Below are positions 16,844 through 24,524 of a DNA stretch of 24,524 nucleotides, piece by piece; position 1 is the first letter of the stretch, and each line of letters opens with the position of its first letter. Made by a program: the position numbers and the translations under genes. The stretch is taken from NCBI GenBank assembly GCA_017530275.1, contig JAFXMP010000321.1:1-24524 (forward strand), in the 5' to 3' direction. The notes beneath the pieces were generated by a model, which saw only the letters and a list, made by a program, of their open reading frames with translations, was not told the origin of the DNA and made no database searches. This DNA comes from Clostridia bacterium. Its GTDB lineage: Bacteria > Bacillota_A > Clostridia > Christensenellales > Aristaeellaceae.

Positions 16844-19021
16844 ATGATGAAGAAAAAAATCAACCCGCCTGTGAAAAAGGGCGTCGCCAAGGTGCCCGTG
16901 GTCATGCAGTTGGAGGAGCTGGAATGCGGCGCGGCTTCCCTGGCCATGCTGATGGCCTATTATGGGAAATGGGTGCCCCTGGAGCAGGTGCGCACGGACT
17001 GCGGGGTTTCCCGGGATGGCAGCAAAGCCAAAAACGTCGCGCTGGCCGCGATTCATTACGGCTTTCAGGTAAAGGCTTTCCGCTACAGCCCGGAAGCCAT
17101 CCGGGATCAGGCTACGTTTCCCTGTATCATCCATTGGAACATGAACCATTTTGTGGTGCTGGACGGATTCAAGGGGAAATACGCTTATCTTAACGACCCG
17201 GCCCGGGGCACCGTCCGGGTGACGATGGAGGAATTTGACGCGGCTTTTACAGGGGTCACCATCACTGTCGTCCCCGGCGAAAACTTTACGCCCAGCGGCA
17301 AGCCCAAAAGCACCTTGGATTTTGCCCGCAAACGGCTCATCGGCGCGGGGGCGGCGGTAGCCTTCGTCATGCTGACCACGGCCATCAGTTATCTGTTCGG
17401 CATCATCAATTCGGTCACCTCCCGCATCTTTATGGATCGGCTGCTGACAGGGGAAAACAGAGAATGGCTGTACCCTTATATATCGCTCCTGATCCTGCTG
17501 GGAATCATTCAAATCGTGGTCGCCTGGGCCCAGGCCGTTTATACCCTGAAAATCAACGGGAAAATGGCTGCCATCGGCAGCACGTCCTATATGTGGAAGG
17601 TGCTGCGCCTGCCCATGGAATTCTATTCCCAGCGGCAGGCGGGGGATATTCAGGGGCGGCTTTCCCTGAACGCCTCCATCGCCGGAACGCTGGTGAATAC
17701 GTTTGGGCCGCTTTTGCTCAACACCACCATGATGGTGTTTTACCTGGTGCTGATGCTGCGGCAAAGCACGCTGCTGACCCTCATCGGGCTTTTTACGCTG
17801 GTGCTGAACATCTTCATGTCCCGGGTCATTTCCAATAAACGCATCAACATTACCCGTGTGCAGATGCGGGACAGCGCCAAGCTGCATTCCACCGCGGCAG
17901 GCGGCATTTCTATGATCGAGACCATCAAATCCAGCGGCGCGGAAAACGGGTTTTTCCAGAAGTGGGCCGGGTATCAGGCCTCGGTGAACACCCAGAGCGT
18001 GAAGGCCAACAAAACCGAGCATTTGATCGGCATGATCCCCGCCTTTTTCTCCAGCCTTGCCAATTACGCCGTGCTGGTGCTGGGCGTATGGCTGACCATG
18101 CAGGGAACCTACACCCTGGGCGGTGTGCTCATGTTCCAGGGCTTCCTGAGTTCCTTCATGTCCCCCGCCAAGACGCTGATTTCCGCCGGACAGACCATCC
18201 AGGAAATGCGCACCCAGATGGAGCGCGTGGAGGACGTGATGGAATACCCGGAGGATGAAGCCGTCCGGGAGCATGAAACAGAAGGAACAGAGCTGAGTAA
18301 GCTCAAGGGGAATCTGGAGCTGAAAAACATCACCTTCGGATATTCCCGGCTGGAAAAGCCCTTAATCGAGAACTTTTCCCTGACCCTCAAAACCGGCCAG
18401 CGGGTGGCCCTGGTGGGCTCTTCCGGCAGCGGCAAATCCACGGTGTCCAAGCTGGTATCCGGGCTTTACCAGCCCTGGAGCGGGGAAATCCTGTTTGACG
18501 GCAAGCCCCGGAGCGCTTATCCCCGGGACGTGGTGGCTGGCTCCCTGGCGGTGGTGGATCAGGACATCATCATGTTTGAAGATACCATCGCCAACAACAT
18601 CAAAATGTGGGATGATTCCATTCAGGATTTTGAAATGATCCTGGCGGCCAGGGATGCTCAGCTTCACGACGATATTACCCAGCTTTCCGGCGGCTATCAG
18701 CACAAGCTGACAAGCGGCGGCAAAAACCTGTCCGGGGGACAGCGGCAGCGCATGGAAATCGCCCGGGTGCTGGCCCAGGACCCCACCATCATTATTCTGG
18801 ATGAGGCCACCAGCGCCCTGGACGCCCGGACGGAGCATGACGTGGTAAACGCCATCCGGGAACGGGGCATCACCTGCGTGGTCATCGCCCACCGCCTTTC
18901 CACCGTGCGGGACTGCGATGAAATCATCGTGCTGGAGCACGGCAAGGTGGCGGAGCGCGGCACCCATGACGAACTGATCAAGCGGGGCGGCGCTTATGCC
19001 GACCTTGTGGCGAATGAGTAA
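16844..19021 (+). CDS. NHLP/NHLM-type peptidase-containing ABC transporter (C39 peptidase, PCAT)
   Basis: 725 residues; ATGATG at 16844, with AGGTGA upstream. The N-terminal C39 peptidase has Q22, C28 in ELECGAASL, H102 in WNMNHFVVLDG and D118 in NDPARG, so the catalytic set is complete. A transmembrane domain (about 165-445) follows, then an ATPase: GSSGSGKST (about 525-533), LSGGQRQR (about 629), IIILDEATSALD (about 651) and IAHRLST. Such transporters cut leader peptides after a double-glycine-type site and export the core peptide. It lies 4 bases after the secretion protein and 18 before a second ABC gene, in one operon. The substrate is inferred to be the peptide encoded at the right edge. 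Confidence 0.94.
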   Translation: MMKKKINPPVKKGVAKVPVVMQLEELECGAASLAMLMAYYGKWVPLEQVRTDCGVSRDGSKAKNVALAAIHYGFQVKAFRYSPEAIRDQATFPCIIHWNMNHFVVLDGFKGKYAYLNDPARGTVRVTMEEFDAAFTGVTITVVPGENFTPSGKPKSTLDFARKRLIGAGAAVAFVMLTTAISYLFGIINSVTSRIFMDRLLTGENREWLYPYISLLILLGIIQIVVAWAQAVYTLKINGKMAAIGSTSYMWKVLRLPMEFYSQRQAGDIQGRLSLNASIAGTLVNTFGPLLLNTTMMVFYLVLMLRQSTLLTLIGLFTLVLNIFMSRVISNKRINITRVQMRDSAKLHSTAAGGISMIETIKSSGAENGFFQKWAGYQASVNTQSVKANKTEHLIGMIPAFFSSLANYAVLVLGVWLTMQGTYTLGGVLMFQGFLSSFMSPAKTLISAGQTIQEMRTQMERVEDVMEYPEDEAVREHETEGTELSKLKGNLELKNITFGYSRLEKPLIENFSLTLKTGQRVALVGSSGSGKSTVSKLVSGLYQPWSGEILFDGKPRSAYPRDVVAGSLAVVDQDIIMFEDTIANNIKMWDDSIQDFEMILAARDAQLHDDITQLSGGYQHKLTSGGKNLSGGQRQRMEIARVLAQDPTIIILDEATSALDARTEHDVVNAIRERGITCVVIAHRLSTVRDCDEIIVLEHGKVAERGTHDELIKRGGAYADLVANE

Positions 19022-19039
19022 GGAAAGGGGGCGAATGCC

Positions 19040-21235
19040 ATGGGATGGTTTGAAAACCAAATCGAGGAACGTCGGGCTGCCGACCAGCAGCTTTTGGAAG
19101 ACTCCTTTGAAATCCTTGCCGGTGTGGTGCTGGGGCAGCGCACCGCAGAGCGCATCAGCGATCACCGGATCATTGCGAAAAGCGCCATCGACGAAATCCT
19201 GAAATACTATCACTGCAAGCCTGTGGAGATTCCGGAGAGCATAAAGACCTCCGAGGAACAGTTGGATTATTCCCTGCGGCCCCACGGCCTGATGCGCCGG
19301 AATGTCTCGCTGACGGAAGGCTGGTATAAGGACGCTTACGGCCCCATGCTCGCCTTTACCAGGGAGGAGGGCCTGCCCGTGGCCCTGCTGCCGGGTACGA
19401 TTGCGGGATATTTCTATACCGATCCGCAAACAGGCAGGCGGGAGAAAATCAACGCCAAAACCGCCGCGCTGTTTGACCTGGAGGCAATTTGCTTTTATCG
19501 TCCCCTGCCGCAGAAAAAGCTGGGGATTCCTGATTTGCTGCTGTACCTGAAACGCTGCGTTTCTTTCAGCGACGCCGTCATGATCGTGGGGGGGACGCTG
19601 GCGGTCACACTGGTGGGGCTGCTCATGCCCCAGATCAGCCGGACGCTGACGGGCCCGGTCATGTCCAGCGGCCGGTCCGACGCGCTGATCGCCATTGCCA
19701 TCTGTATGGTCTGCGTGCTGCTTTCCTCCCAATTGATCGGCAGCGTGAGCAGTATGATCCAAAGCAGGCTGGGGGCCAAAACCTCCCTGGGGGTGGAAGC
19801 GTCCATGATGATGCGCCTGCTCTCCCTTCCGGCCAGCTTTTTCAGGAAATACAGCCCCGGCGAGCTGACCAACCGCGCCAATTCTGTCAACAAGCTCTGT
19901 TCCACGCTGATGAATATGGTTATGAACACGGGCCTTACTTCCCTGACCTCTCTTTTGTATGTGGGCCAGATTTTCCACTTTGCGCCCGCGCTGGTTGTGC
20001 CCGCCATCCTCATCATCCTGATTACCGTGGGCTTTTCCACCCTGACCACCCTGATCCAGATTCGCATCAACCGCAGGATGATGGAGTATGGGGCCAAGGA
20101 ATCCGGCCTGACCTACTCTCTGGTGACCGGGGTGCAGAAAATCAAGCTGGCAGGGGCGGAAAAGCGCGTCTTTGCCAAATGGCTCGGTATGTTCGCGGAA
20201 GGCGCGAAGCTGACCTATAACCCGCCCACGTTTATCAAGATCAATTCCGTCATTTCCACGGCCATCAGCCTGTTTTCCAATATCCTGCTGTATTTTCTGG
20301 CGGCGGAGAGCGGCATCGGTCAATCCTCCTATTTCGCCTTTATCGCCGCTTACGGGATGCTGATGGGCGCGTTCATGTCGGTGTCCGGCGTCGCCCTGTC
20401 AGCGGCGCAGATTCAGCCCATCCTGGAAATGGCGGAACCGTTTCTGAAAACCGAACCGGAAACCACCCAGGGAAAGGAAATCGTCACGAACCTTTCCGGC
20501 GGGATCGAGCTGAATCACGTTTCCTTCCGATACAGTGAGGACAGCCCCTATATCCTGAACGACCTGTCGCTGAAAATCCGTCCCGGTGAATACGTGGCCG
20601 TGGTGGGCAGGACGGGATGCGGCAAATCCACCCTGGTGCGTTTGCTGCTGGGCTTTGAACAGCCGGAGAAGGGCGCGATCTATTACGACGGCAAGGATAT
20701 GAACAGCCTGGACCTTCCTTCCCTGCGCCGGAAAATCGGAACCGTCATGCAGGACGCGGGCCTGTTCCCGGCGGAGATCTACGCAAACATCGTGATTACC
20801 GCCCCGCAGCTGACCCTGGACGAAGCCTGGGAAGCGGCGGAAAAGGCCGGGATCGCGGACGACATCCGCGCCATGCCCATGGGCATGAACACCCTGATTT
20901 CCGAAGGGCAAGGCGGCATTTCCGGCGGGCAGAAGCAGCGCATCATGATCGCCCGGGCCATCGCGCCCAAGCCCAAGCTGCTGATCTTCGACGAGGCCAC
21001 ATCCGCCCTGGACAACAAGACCCAGAAGCAGGTCTCCGAAGCCCTGGACAAAATGGGCTGCACCCGTCTGGTCATCGCTCACCGGCTTTCTACCATCCGC
21101 CATTGCGACAGGATCCTGGTGCTGGAGGGCGGCAGGATCATCGAGGACGGCACATACGACGAACTGATCGAAAAGGGCGGCTATTTTGCCTCACTGGTGG
21201 AGCGCCAGCGGCTGGATACGGCGGCGCAGGCATGA
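19040..21235 (+). CDS. NHLP/NHLM-type ABC transporter, ATP-binding/permease protein (no peptidase)
   Basis: 731 residues; GGAAAGGGGG lies before the ATG at 19040. The N-terminal ~165 residues are soluble (FENQIEERRAADQQLLEDSF, AERISDHRIIAKSAIDEILKYY, ending in CFYRPLPQKKLG) as in the second ABC subunit of NHLP/NHLM systems. No peptidase cysteine is seen. Membrane helices cover about 180-450. The ATPase has GRTGCGKST (about 522), ISGGQKQR (about 626), LLIFDEATSALD (about 647) and IAHRLST, so it looks active. It probably pairs with the upstream peptidase transporter as a heteromeric exporter. Its TGA overlaps the ATG of the sigma factor gene (ATGA), so the regulator is translationally coupled to the exporter. 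Confidence 0.9.
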   Translation: MGWFENQIEERRAADQQLLEDSFEILAGVVLGQRTAERISDHRIIAKSAIDEILKYYHCKPVEIPESIKTSEEQLDYSLRPHGLMRRNVSLTEGWYKDAYGPMLAFTREEGLPVALLPGTIAGYFYTDPQTGRREKINAKTAALFDLEAICFYRPLPQKKLGIPDLLLYLKRCVSFSDAVMIVGGTLAVTLVGLLMPQISRTLTGPVMSSGRSDALIAIAICMVCVLLSSQLIGSVSSMIQSRLGAKTSLGVEASMMMRLLSLPASFFRKYSPGELTNRANSVNKLCSTLMNMVMNTGLTSLTSLLYVGQIFHFAPALVVPAILIILITVGFSTLTTLIQIRINRRMMEYGAKESGLTYSLVTGVQKIKLAGAEKRVFAKWLGMFAEGAKLTYNPPTFIKINSVISTAISLFSNILLYFLAAESGIGQSSYFAFIAAYGMLMGAFMSVSGVALSAAQIQPILEMAEPFLKTEPETTQGKEIVTNLSGGIELNHVSFRYSEDSPYILNDLSLKIRPGEYVAVVGRTGCGKSTLVRLLLGFEQPEKGAIYYDGKDMNSLDLPSLRRKIGTVMQDAGLFPAEIYANIVITAPQLTLDEAWEAAEKAGIADDIRAMPMGMNTLISEGQGGISGGQKQRIMIARAIAPKPKLLIFDEATSALDNKTQKQVSEALDKMGCTRLVIAHRLSTIRHCDRILVLEGGRIIEDGTYDELIEKGGYFASLVERQRLDTAAQA

Positions 21236-21729
21236 ATCACATGGGTTTTCACTCCGGAGGCATTGATTTTGAGGCGGTTTATGACGCTTACTATGACCGT
21301 GTGTTCAAGTACGCTTATACGCTGCTGCTCAATCGCCATGACGCCGAGGACGTGACCGCTGAAACCTTCCTGACTTTCCTCCAGCGTTACCAGTGCCGGG
21401 ACCCGGACAATCCAGGGATCGCGGCTTACCTGACGCGGGTGGCGCATAACCGCGCCGTCAACCTCATAACCTCCTTTGCCTATCGGAAGCGGACAGAATT
21501 GCCAAGTGAACTGCCCGATGAAAAGGATTTTACCGGCAGCCTGGATGCGTCCGATCTGGTTCTCCGGCTTTACGCGAAGCTGAAAATAGAGGAACGGGAA
21601 CTGCTCAATATGCGCTATGTCATGGAACTAAAGGACAGAGAAATCGCGTCGCTTCTGGGCTTATCGGAAAAAGCCGTCAACAAGCGATACCAAAGGCTGT
21701 TGGCGAAATGCCGGGAACTGTTGGAATAA
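21232..21729 (+). CDS. ECF-type RNA polymerase sigma factor
   Basis: 165 residues from the ATG at 21232, overlapping the transporter stop by 4 bases; an upstream in-frame start at 21103 would lie deep in the transporter gene and is rejected. Region 2 is DFEAVYDAYYDRVFKYAYTL with NRHDAEDVTAETFLTFLQRYQ, the usual core-binding and -10 recognition part. Region 4 is EERELLNMRYVMELKDREIA with SLLGLSEKAVNKRYQRLLAK, a helix-turn-helix for the -35. Length and two-domain layout fit small sigma-70 factors. No anti-sigma gene is seen in the window. Two promoter-like boxes lie just downstream, upstream of the next two genes, so it probably drives the maturation genes of the locus. Confidence 0.9.
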   Translation: MNHMGFHSGGIDFEAVYDAYYDRVFKYAYTLLLNRHDAEDVTAETFLTFLQRYQCRDPDNPGIAAYLTRVAHNRAVNLITSFAYRKRTELPSELPDEKDFTGSLDASDLVLRLYAKLKIEERELLNMRYVMELKDREIASLLGLSEKAVNKRYQRLLAKCRELLE

Positions 21730-21741
21730 AATTCTTTGAAC

Positions 21742-21797
21742 ATTTTCAAAAAAACGTCTCCAATCGCCCTGTTCATTTGTTTATAGCATAGAAGCGC
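21742..21797 (+). promoter_or_regulatory. Box A: putative ECF sigma promoter for the 328-residue gene
   Basis: ATTTTCAAAA, then GTCTCC (21756-21761), 17 bases, GTTTAT (21779-21784) and GAAGCGC (21791-21797). It matches box B at 47 of 56 positions with no gaps, and the spacer CGCCC and GTTCATTT is also conserved. The block starts 12 bases after the sigma gene stop and ends 17 bases before the next start. Confidence 0.68.
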
Positions 21798-21814
21798 GGA
21801 AAGGAGATGAACCG

Positions 21815-22801
21815 ATGCAATACACATGGAACCGTGCCTTTGGGGATGGACGGGAAGAACTGCTCATGGGGGGCGGCGCTGAACGATTGCTGGACGCTTC
21901 CAGGCGGCTGACGCTGGCGGGCAATCCGTCCGCCTCCTGCTTCGTGGAAGCTCCGCTTCTGGGCGCGCCGGACTATGACGCCCTGGTCATTCATAACCCC
22001 CGCTTCTTTTCTCCCGGCCGCCGGATTGCTGACCATTCTTTGGTTCAGGCTCAGGCGGCGGTGGATTGGGCGGCGGGCATGGGAAGTATGAAGCCGTATC
22101 TGCATTTTGAACTGGACGCTGCCGGGTCCGGCGTGCTTTCAGGTATCCATTGCAGGATCGAAGGCAATTTGGCCTGGGCCGAAGGCTTCTTTCAAGCGGT
22201 CGGAGAGCCGGGGCGGACAGCGGCTTTTGTCCAGCATGTGCGGAACCTTCCCAAAGGCTGGTTCTGCCGGTATACGGGGGTTTTCCCCGGACGGAAAACC
22301 GATAACACCCGCATGGAAGTGAAGATGCTGGACCCCGATACCCGGCGCGCCTTGTGCGAGCCCGGGTATCTGCGGCAATGCTTTGACCAAATCGGTTTCA
22401 CAGCCTACAATGATCAAATGCTTCAGGATATTGCCCGGCTTGCGGAAGCGGAGGCGTCCATTTCCATCCAGTTCGACTTTCTGCCGGACGGCTCGTTCCT
22501 GCCGGTGCTTTCCTTCCTTTCCCTCTACGAAAGGATTCGGCCCGATTGTTCCCCGTTGTTCGCAAAGGACGGGTGGCTCAGGCGTACCTGCGAAATCTAT
22601 GAGGACATGGGTATATCCGATCACCGGTGGAAGCTTCTGGAAAAATGCTTTTTCTCCGAGAGAAAAACGTACCTGACCCCGGAGGGCCTGGAGGGAAGGA
22701 GCTACCATTGCTTCCCCTGCTGCACAAAGGCCAAATGGATCGGCGCTGAACGCACCCCGGCAAAATTTTACCTGCTGCTTGACGCCATGAGGACGTTTTG
22801 A
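21815..22801 (+). CDS. Unidentified RiPP-locus protein, 328 residues
   Basis: AAGGAGA lies about 7 bases before the ATG, and the gene follows box A. I do not recognise the family. The protein looks soluble, without signal peptide or membrane helix. Visible features are SASCFVEAPLLGAPDYDALVIH (about 42-63), alternating strands such as KPYLHFELDAAGSGVLSGIH and SISIQFDFLPDGSFLPVLSF, and a terminal HCFPCCTKAKW with a CxxCC-like cluster near residue 310. The repeated HFELD / QFDFLPDG pattern suggests an internally duplicated alpha/beta fold. Its place between the sigma factor and the radical SAM enzyme, under the same kind of promoter, suggests it takes part in peptide maturation, recognition or immunity. 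That role is inferred from position only. Confidence 0.72.
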   Translation: MQYTWNRAFGDGREELLMGGGAERLLDASRRLTLAGNPSASCFVEAPLLGAPDYDALVIHNPRFFSPGRRIADHSLVQAQAAVDWAAGMGSMKPYLHFELDAAGSGVLSGIHCRIEGNLAWAEGFFQAVGEPGRTAAFVQHVRNLPKGWFCRYTGVFPGRKTDNTRMEVKMLDPDTRRALCEPGYLRQCFDQIGFTAYNDQMLQDIARLAEAEASISIQFDFLPDGSFLPVLSFLSLYERIRPDCSPLFAKDGWLRRTCEIYEDMGISDHRWKLLEKCFFSERKTYLTPEGLEGRSYHCFPCCTKAKWIGAERTPAKFYLLLDAMRTF

Positions 22802-22826
22802 GCTTCAAGGGCCCCTTGCGAAAAAA

Positions 22827-22882
22827 ATTTTCAAAAGATTGTCTCCAACCGCCCCGTTCATTTGTTTATCTTATGGAAGCGC
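22827..22882 (+). promoter_or_regulatory. Box B: putative ECF sigma promoter for the radical SAM and precursor genes
   Basis: ATTTTCAAAA, GTCTCC (22841-22846), 17 bases, GTTTAT (22864-22869) and GAAGCGC (22876-22882), aligned without gaps to box A. Transcription would start near 22877. This rules out start codons of the radical SAM gene at 22798 and 22873 for transcripts from this site. Confidence 0.68.
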
Positions 22883-22905
22883 ATGAAAGGAAACACAAAA
22901 AACGG

Positions 22906-24354
22906 ATGAAAGAAAACGATGAAGGCATGGAAATGAACCATGGAGGAGAGAGCCGGTATTACATCCTGACGGACGGCTTTGCCCTCCGGGGCTGGAAGCT
23001 GCTTCCCTACGCGATCCAGGCGCTGCATCATCAGCAGACGGAGTTCTTCCTGAAACCGGACTTTGAATTGATCTCCGCCTGCGACGGGCATACCCCCATT
23101 CAGTGGGACGCGCTCACGCAGGAACAAAAAGGCCGGTATGACCATTGGGAAAAATACGGCTTCATCCGCCGGACAAAGGGCAATGAGCGTTTGCAGCCGA
23201 CGCAGGAATACCGCTTTTACCCGGCCCGGTTCAAGGAGTATGTGCAGTGGTCCATCACGGGACGTTGCAATTACAAATGCCGCCATTGCTTCATGTCCGC
23301 GCCCCACGCCGCCCAGGGAGAACCGGCCTGGGAGGAACTGATGGCCATGCTGGACGCCTTTGCGCGCTGCGGCGTGCGCAATCTGCAATTGACCGGCGGC
23401 GAGCCCATGGTTCGCGGGGACTTTTGGGATTTGGTGGACGCCATTCATGAAAAGGGGCTGACCGTGACCATCCTGTATTCCAACGGCCTGCTGATCACCG
23501 ACGCTTTTCTGGATAAGCTGGAGGCGCGGGATATGCGGCCCTCCATCCAGTTCAGCTTCGACGGCGTGGGCCATCACGACTGGATGCGCGGCGTACCTGG
23601 CGCGGAAAAGATCGTGCTGGACGCGCTGAAGCGCTGCCAGGATCGGGGCATCCCCACCTCCGTTTCCATGGTGATCTGCCGGGAAAGCGCGGGCTGCATC
23701 CGGGAATCGGTGAACCTGATGGCCTCCCTGGGGGTGCTGAGCATGAAGGTGGGCAACGCCTCCCCCATGGGCGAATGGAAAAACGAGCCGGAGCATTTTC
23801 TTTCCCAGGCGGAAGCCTACGAAGCGTTCCTGGACTATATTCCCCATTACTTCGAGGACGGAAAGCCCCTGACCCTGGGGCTGGAGGGCTTCTTCAATTA
23901 CGACAGGGCCAAGGAAAAGCTGTCCTCCTGGTTTGAAAAGGACATAGAGGAACAGTACTTTGGCAAGGCCCTCATGTGCGGCCATGTGCGGCGGGGCATG
24001 TATGTGAGCCCCAAGGGGAACGTGCTGCCCTGCATGTCCATGGTGGGCGGGCCCATCGAGGATCAGTTCCCCAATATGCTGGAAACGCCCCTGGAGGATA
24101 TTCTGGATAAGCAGTCCGCTTATATGGATATTACCACCTCCCGGGTCAGCGATTTCATGGAGCATAACCCGGACTGCAAAACCTGCGAATACCGAAACGG
24201 CTGCTGCGGCGGCTGCCGGGCCGTCGCGGTGCGGGACCATCCCACGGATTACCTATCGAAAGACCTGGACACCTGCCGGTATTTCCGGGACGGGTGGAAA
24301 GCCAAAAAAGATGCTTTGCTGCGCCGGATCGGCCAGCTTTCAGAGCATAAATGA
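22906..24354 (+). CDS. Radical SAM/SPASM-domain peptide maturase
   Basis: 482 residues from the ATG at 22906. The frame is open back to 22798, but box B lies inside that stretch. An ATG at 22933 with AAGG 7 bases upstream is an equally good start. The N-terminal ~100 residues (GWKLLPYAIQALHHQQTEFF) may include a leader-recognition part. The radical SAM core has CNYKCRHC (C121, C125, C128) and LTGGEP (about 163-168). The SPASM region has the full set: C358-x12-G-x4-C376, then C424-x2-C427-x5-C433-x3-C437, and C457, as expected for two auxiliary iron-sulphur clusters. Such enzymes make thioether, carbon-carbon or similar crosslinks in ribosomal peptides. The leader-like peptide 25 bases downstream is the likely substrate; the bond type is unknown. 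Confidence 0.93.
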   Translation: MKENDEGMEMNHGGESRYYILTDGFALRGWKLLPYAIQALHHQQTEFFLKPDFELISACDGHTPIQWDALTQEQKGRYDHWEKYGFIRRTKGNERLQPTQEYRFYPARFKEYVQWSITGRCNYKCRHCFMSAPHAAQGEPAWEELMAMLDAFARCGVRNLQLTGGEPMVRGDFWDLVDAIHEKGLTVTILYSNGLLITDAFLDKLEARDMRPSIQFSFDGVGHHDWMRGVPGAEKIVLDALKRCQDRGIPTSVSMVICRESAGCIRESVNLMASLGVLSMKVGNASPMGEWKNEPEHFLSQAEAYEAFLDYIPHYFEDGKPLTLGLEGFFNYDRAKEKLSSWFEKDIEEQYFGKALMCGHVRRGMYVSPKGNVLPCMSMVGGPIEDQFPNMLETPLEDILDKQSAYMDITTSRVSDFMEHNPDCKTCEYRNGCCGGCRAVAVRDHPTDYLSKDLDTCRYFRDGWKAKKDALLRRIGQLSEHK

Positions 24355-24379
24355 CAAGATCGAAGGAGGATGAAACATC

Positions 24380-24524
24380 ATGCCGGAAATCTCTAAGGAA
24401 CTGTTGGAAAAGCTGACGAACGCGAAAACCAGGGAAGAAGCGGCGGCGCTGCTGAAAGCGGAGGGCATCGAGGACGCGCCGGAGGAAAAGATTTGGGAGC
24501 AGGTGCAGCAGCTCCGCGTCCCGG
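24380..24524 (+). CDS. Leader-like small peptide, probable RiPP precursor, 3' partial
   Basis: The ATG at 24380 has a strong AAGGAGG about 8 bases upstream. Forty-eight codons are visible before the window ends: MPEISKELLEKLTNAKTREE, then AAALLKAEGIEDAPEEKIWE and QVQQLRVP. It is acidic, helical and cysteine-free so far, and the T-REEAAALLKAEGI pattern resembles Nif11-like/NHLP leader peptides. Position right after the radical SAM gene and in the same direction as the C39 exporter supports a precursor role. The double-glycine site and core peptide would lie beyond the edge. It could also be another small helical accessory protein. Confidence 0.62.
   Translation, partial: MPEISKELLEKLTNAKTREEAAALLKAEGIEDAPEEKIWEQVQQLRVP

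Noticed and set aside
18362..20323. Long - strand open frame spanning the two ABC transporter genes
   Set aside because: It spans two genes with intact ABC motifs, and its product is His/Gln/Gly-rich without a domain.
21103..21231. Upstream start for the sigma factor
   Set aside because: The extra residues are an out-of-frame reading of the ABC transporter C-terminus and do not look like sigma region 2; the ATG at 21232 gives a normal length.
22798..22905. Upstream start for the radical SAM enzyme
   Set aside because: It contains promoter box B, and the encoded residues resemble no N-terminal domain of the family.
1..24524. CRISPR arrays, tRNA or rRNA genes
   Set aside because: No regularly spaced short repeats with unique spacers, no cloverleaf-like sequence and no rRNA-like conserved segments were seen; the only regular repeats are the coding Sel1 units.

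Overview
The window looks like chromosome of a Gram-positive Clostridia-type gut or rumen anaerobe. This is inferred from a class B sortase with a VPHTG-type cell-wall anchor protein, a PrsA-like foldase, AGGAGG-type ribosome binding sites and an NHLP/NHLM-type peptide exporter. The genus cannot be fixed from the sequence.

Region 1 (1-6.5 kb, + strand, edge-truncated): a large fusion protein with ten Sel1 repeats, a NagZ-type family 3 glycoside hydrolase and a C-terminal propeller-like domain. It is translationally coupled to an acyltransferase-fold protein of the condensation/alcohol-acetyltransferase type. A decayed second copy of that protein, a ~320-base gene-free stretch and a small secreted protein of unknown function follow. 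The segment from about 3.1 to 6.5 kb is visibly more AT-rich than the genes to its right.

Region 2 (6.6-14.4 kb, - strand): a tight three-gene operon, read right to left: class B sortase, an 1837-residue secreted protein ending in VPHTG plus membrane anchor, and a parvulin-type foldase. This is a self-contained module of anchoring enzyme, anchored substrate and folding helper. A large hairpin terminator separates it from region 1.

Region 3 (14.6-16.26 kb): an IS1380-family insertion sequence with perfect 18-bp terminal inverted repeats, sitting between two divergent operons. Its transposase reading frame is broken by a one-base shift near the start.

Region 4 (16.3 kb to the right edge, + strand): a peptide natural-product (RiPP) locus. 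A very short membrane-fusion-like protein, a C39-peptidase ABC transporter and a second ABC transporter of the NHLP/NHLM export type come first. They are followed by an overlapping ECF-type sigma factor gene, a 328-residue protein I cannot identify, a radical SAM/SPASM maturase with all expected cysteines, and the first 48 codons of a small helical, leader-like peptide cut by the window edge. Two nearly identical 56-bp blocks, each with GTCTCC-N17-GTTTAT, lie upstream of the unknown gene and of the radical SAM gene. The proposed circuit is that the exporter operon supplies the sigma factor, and the sigma factor switches on maturase and precursor genes through these boxes. This is the best candidate for an undescribed system in the window.
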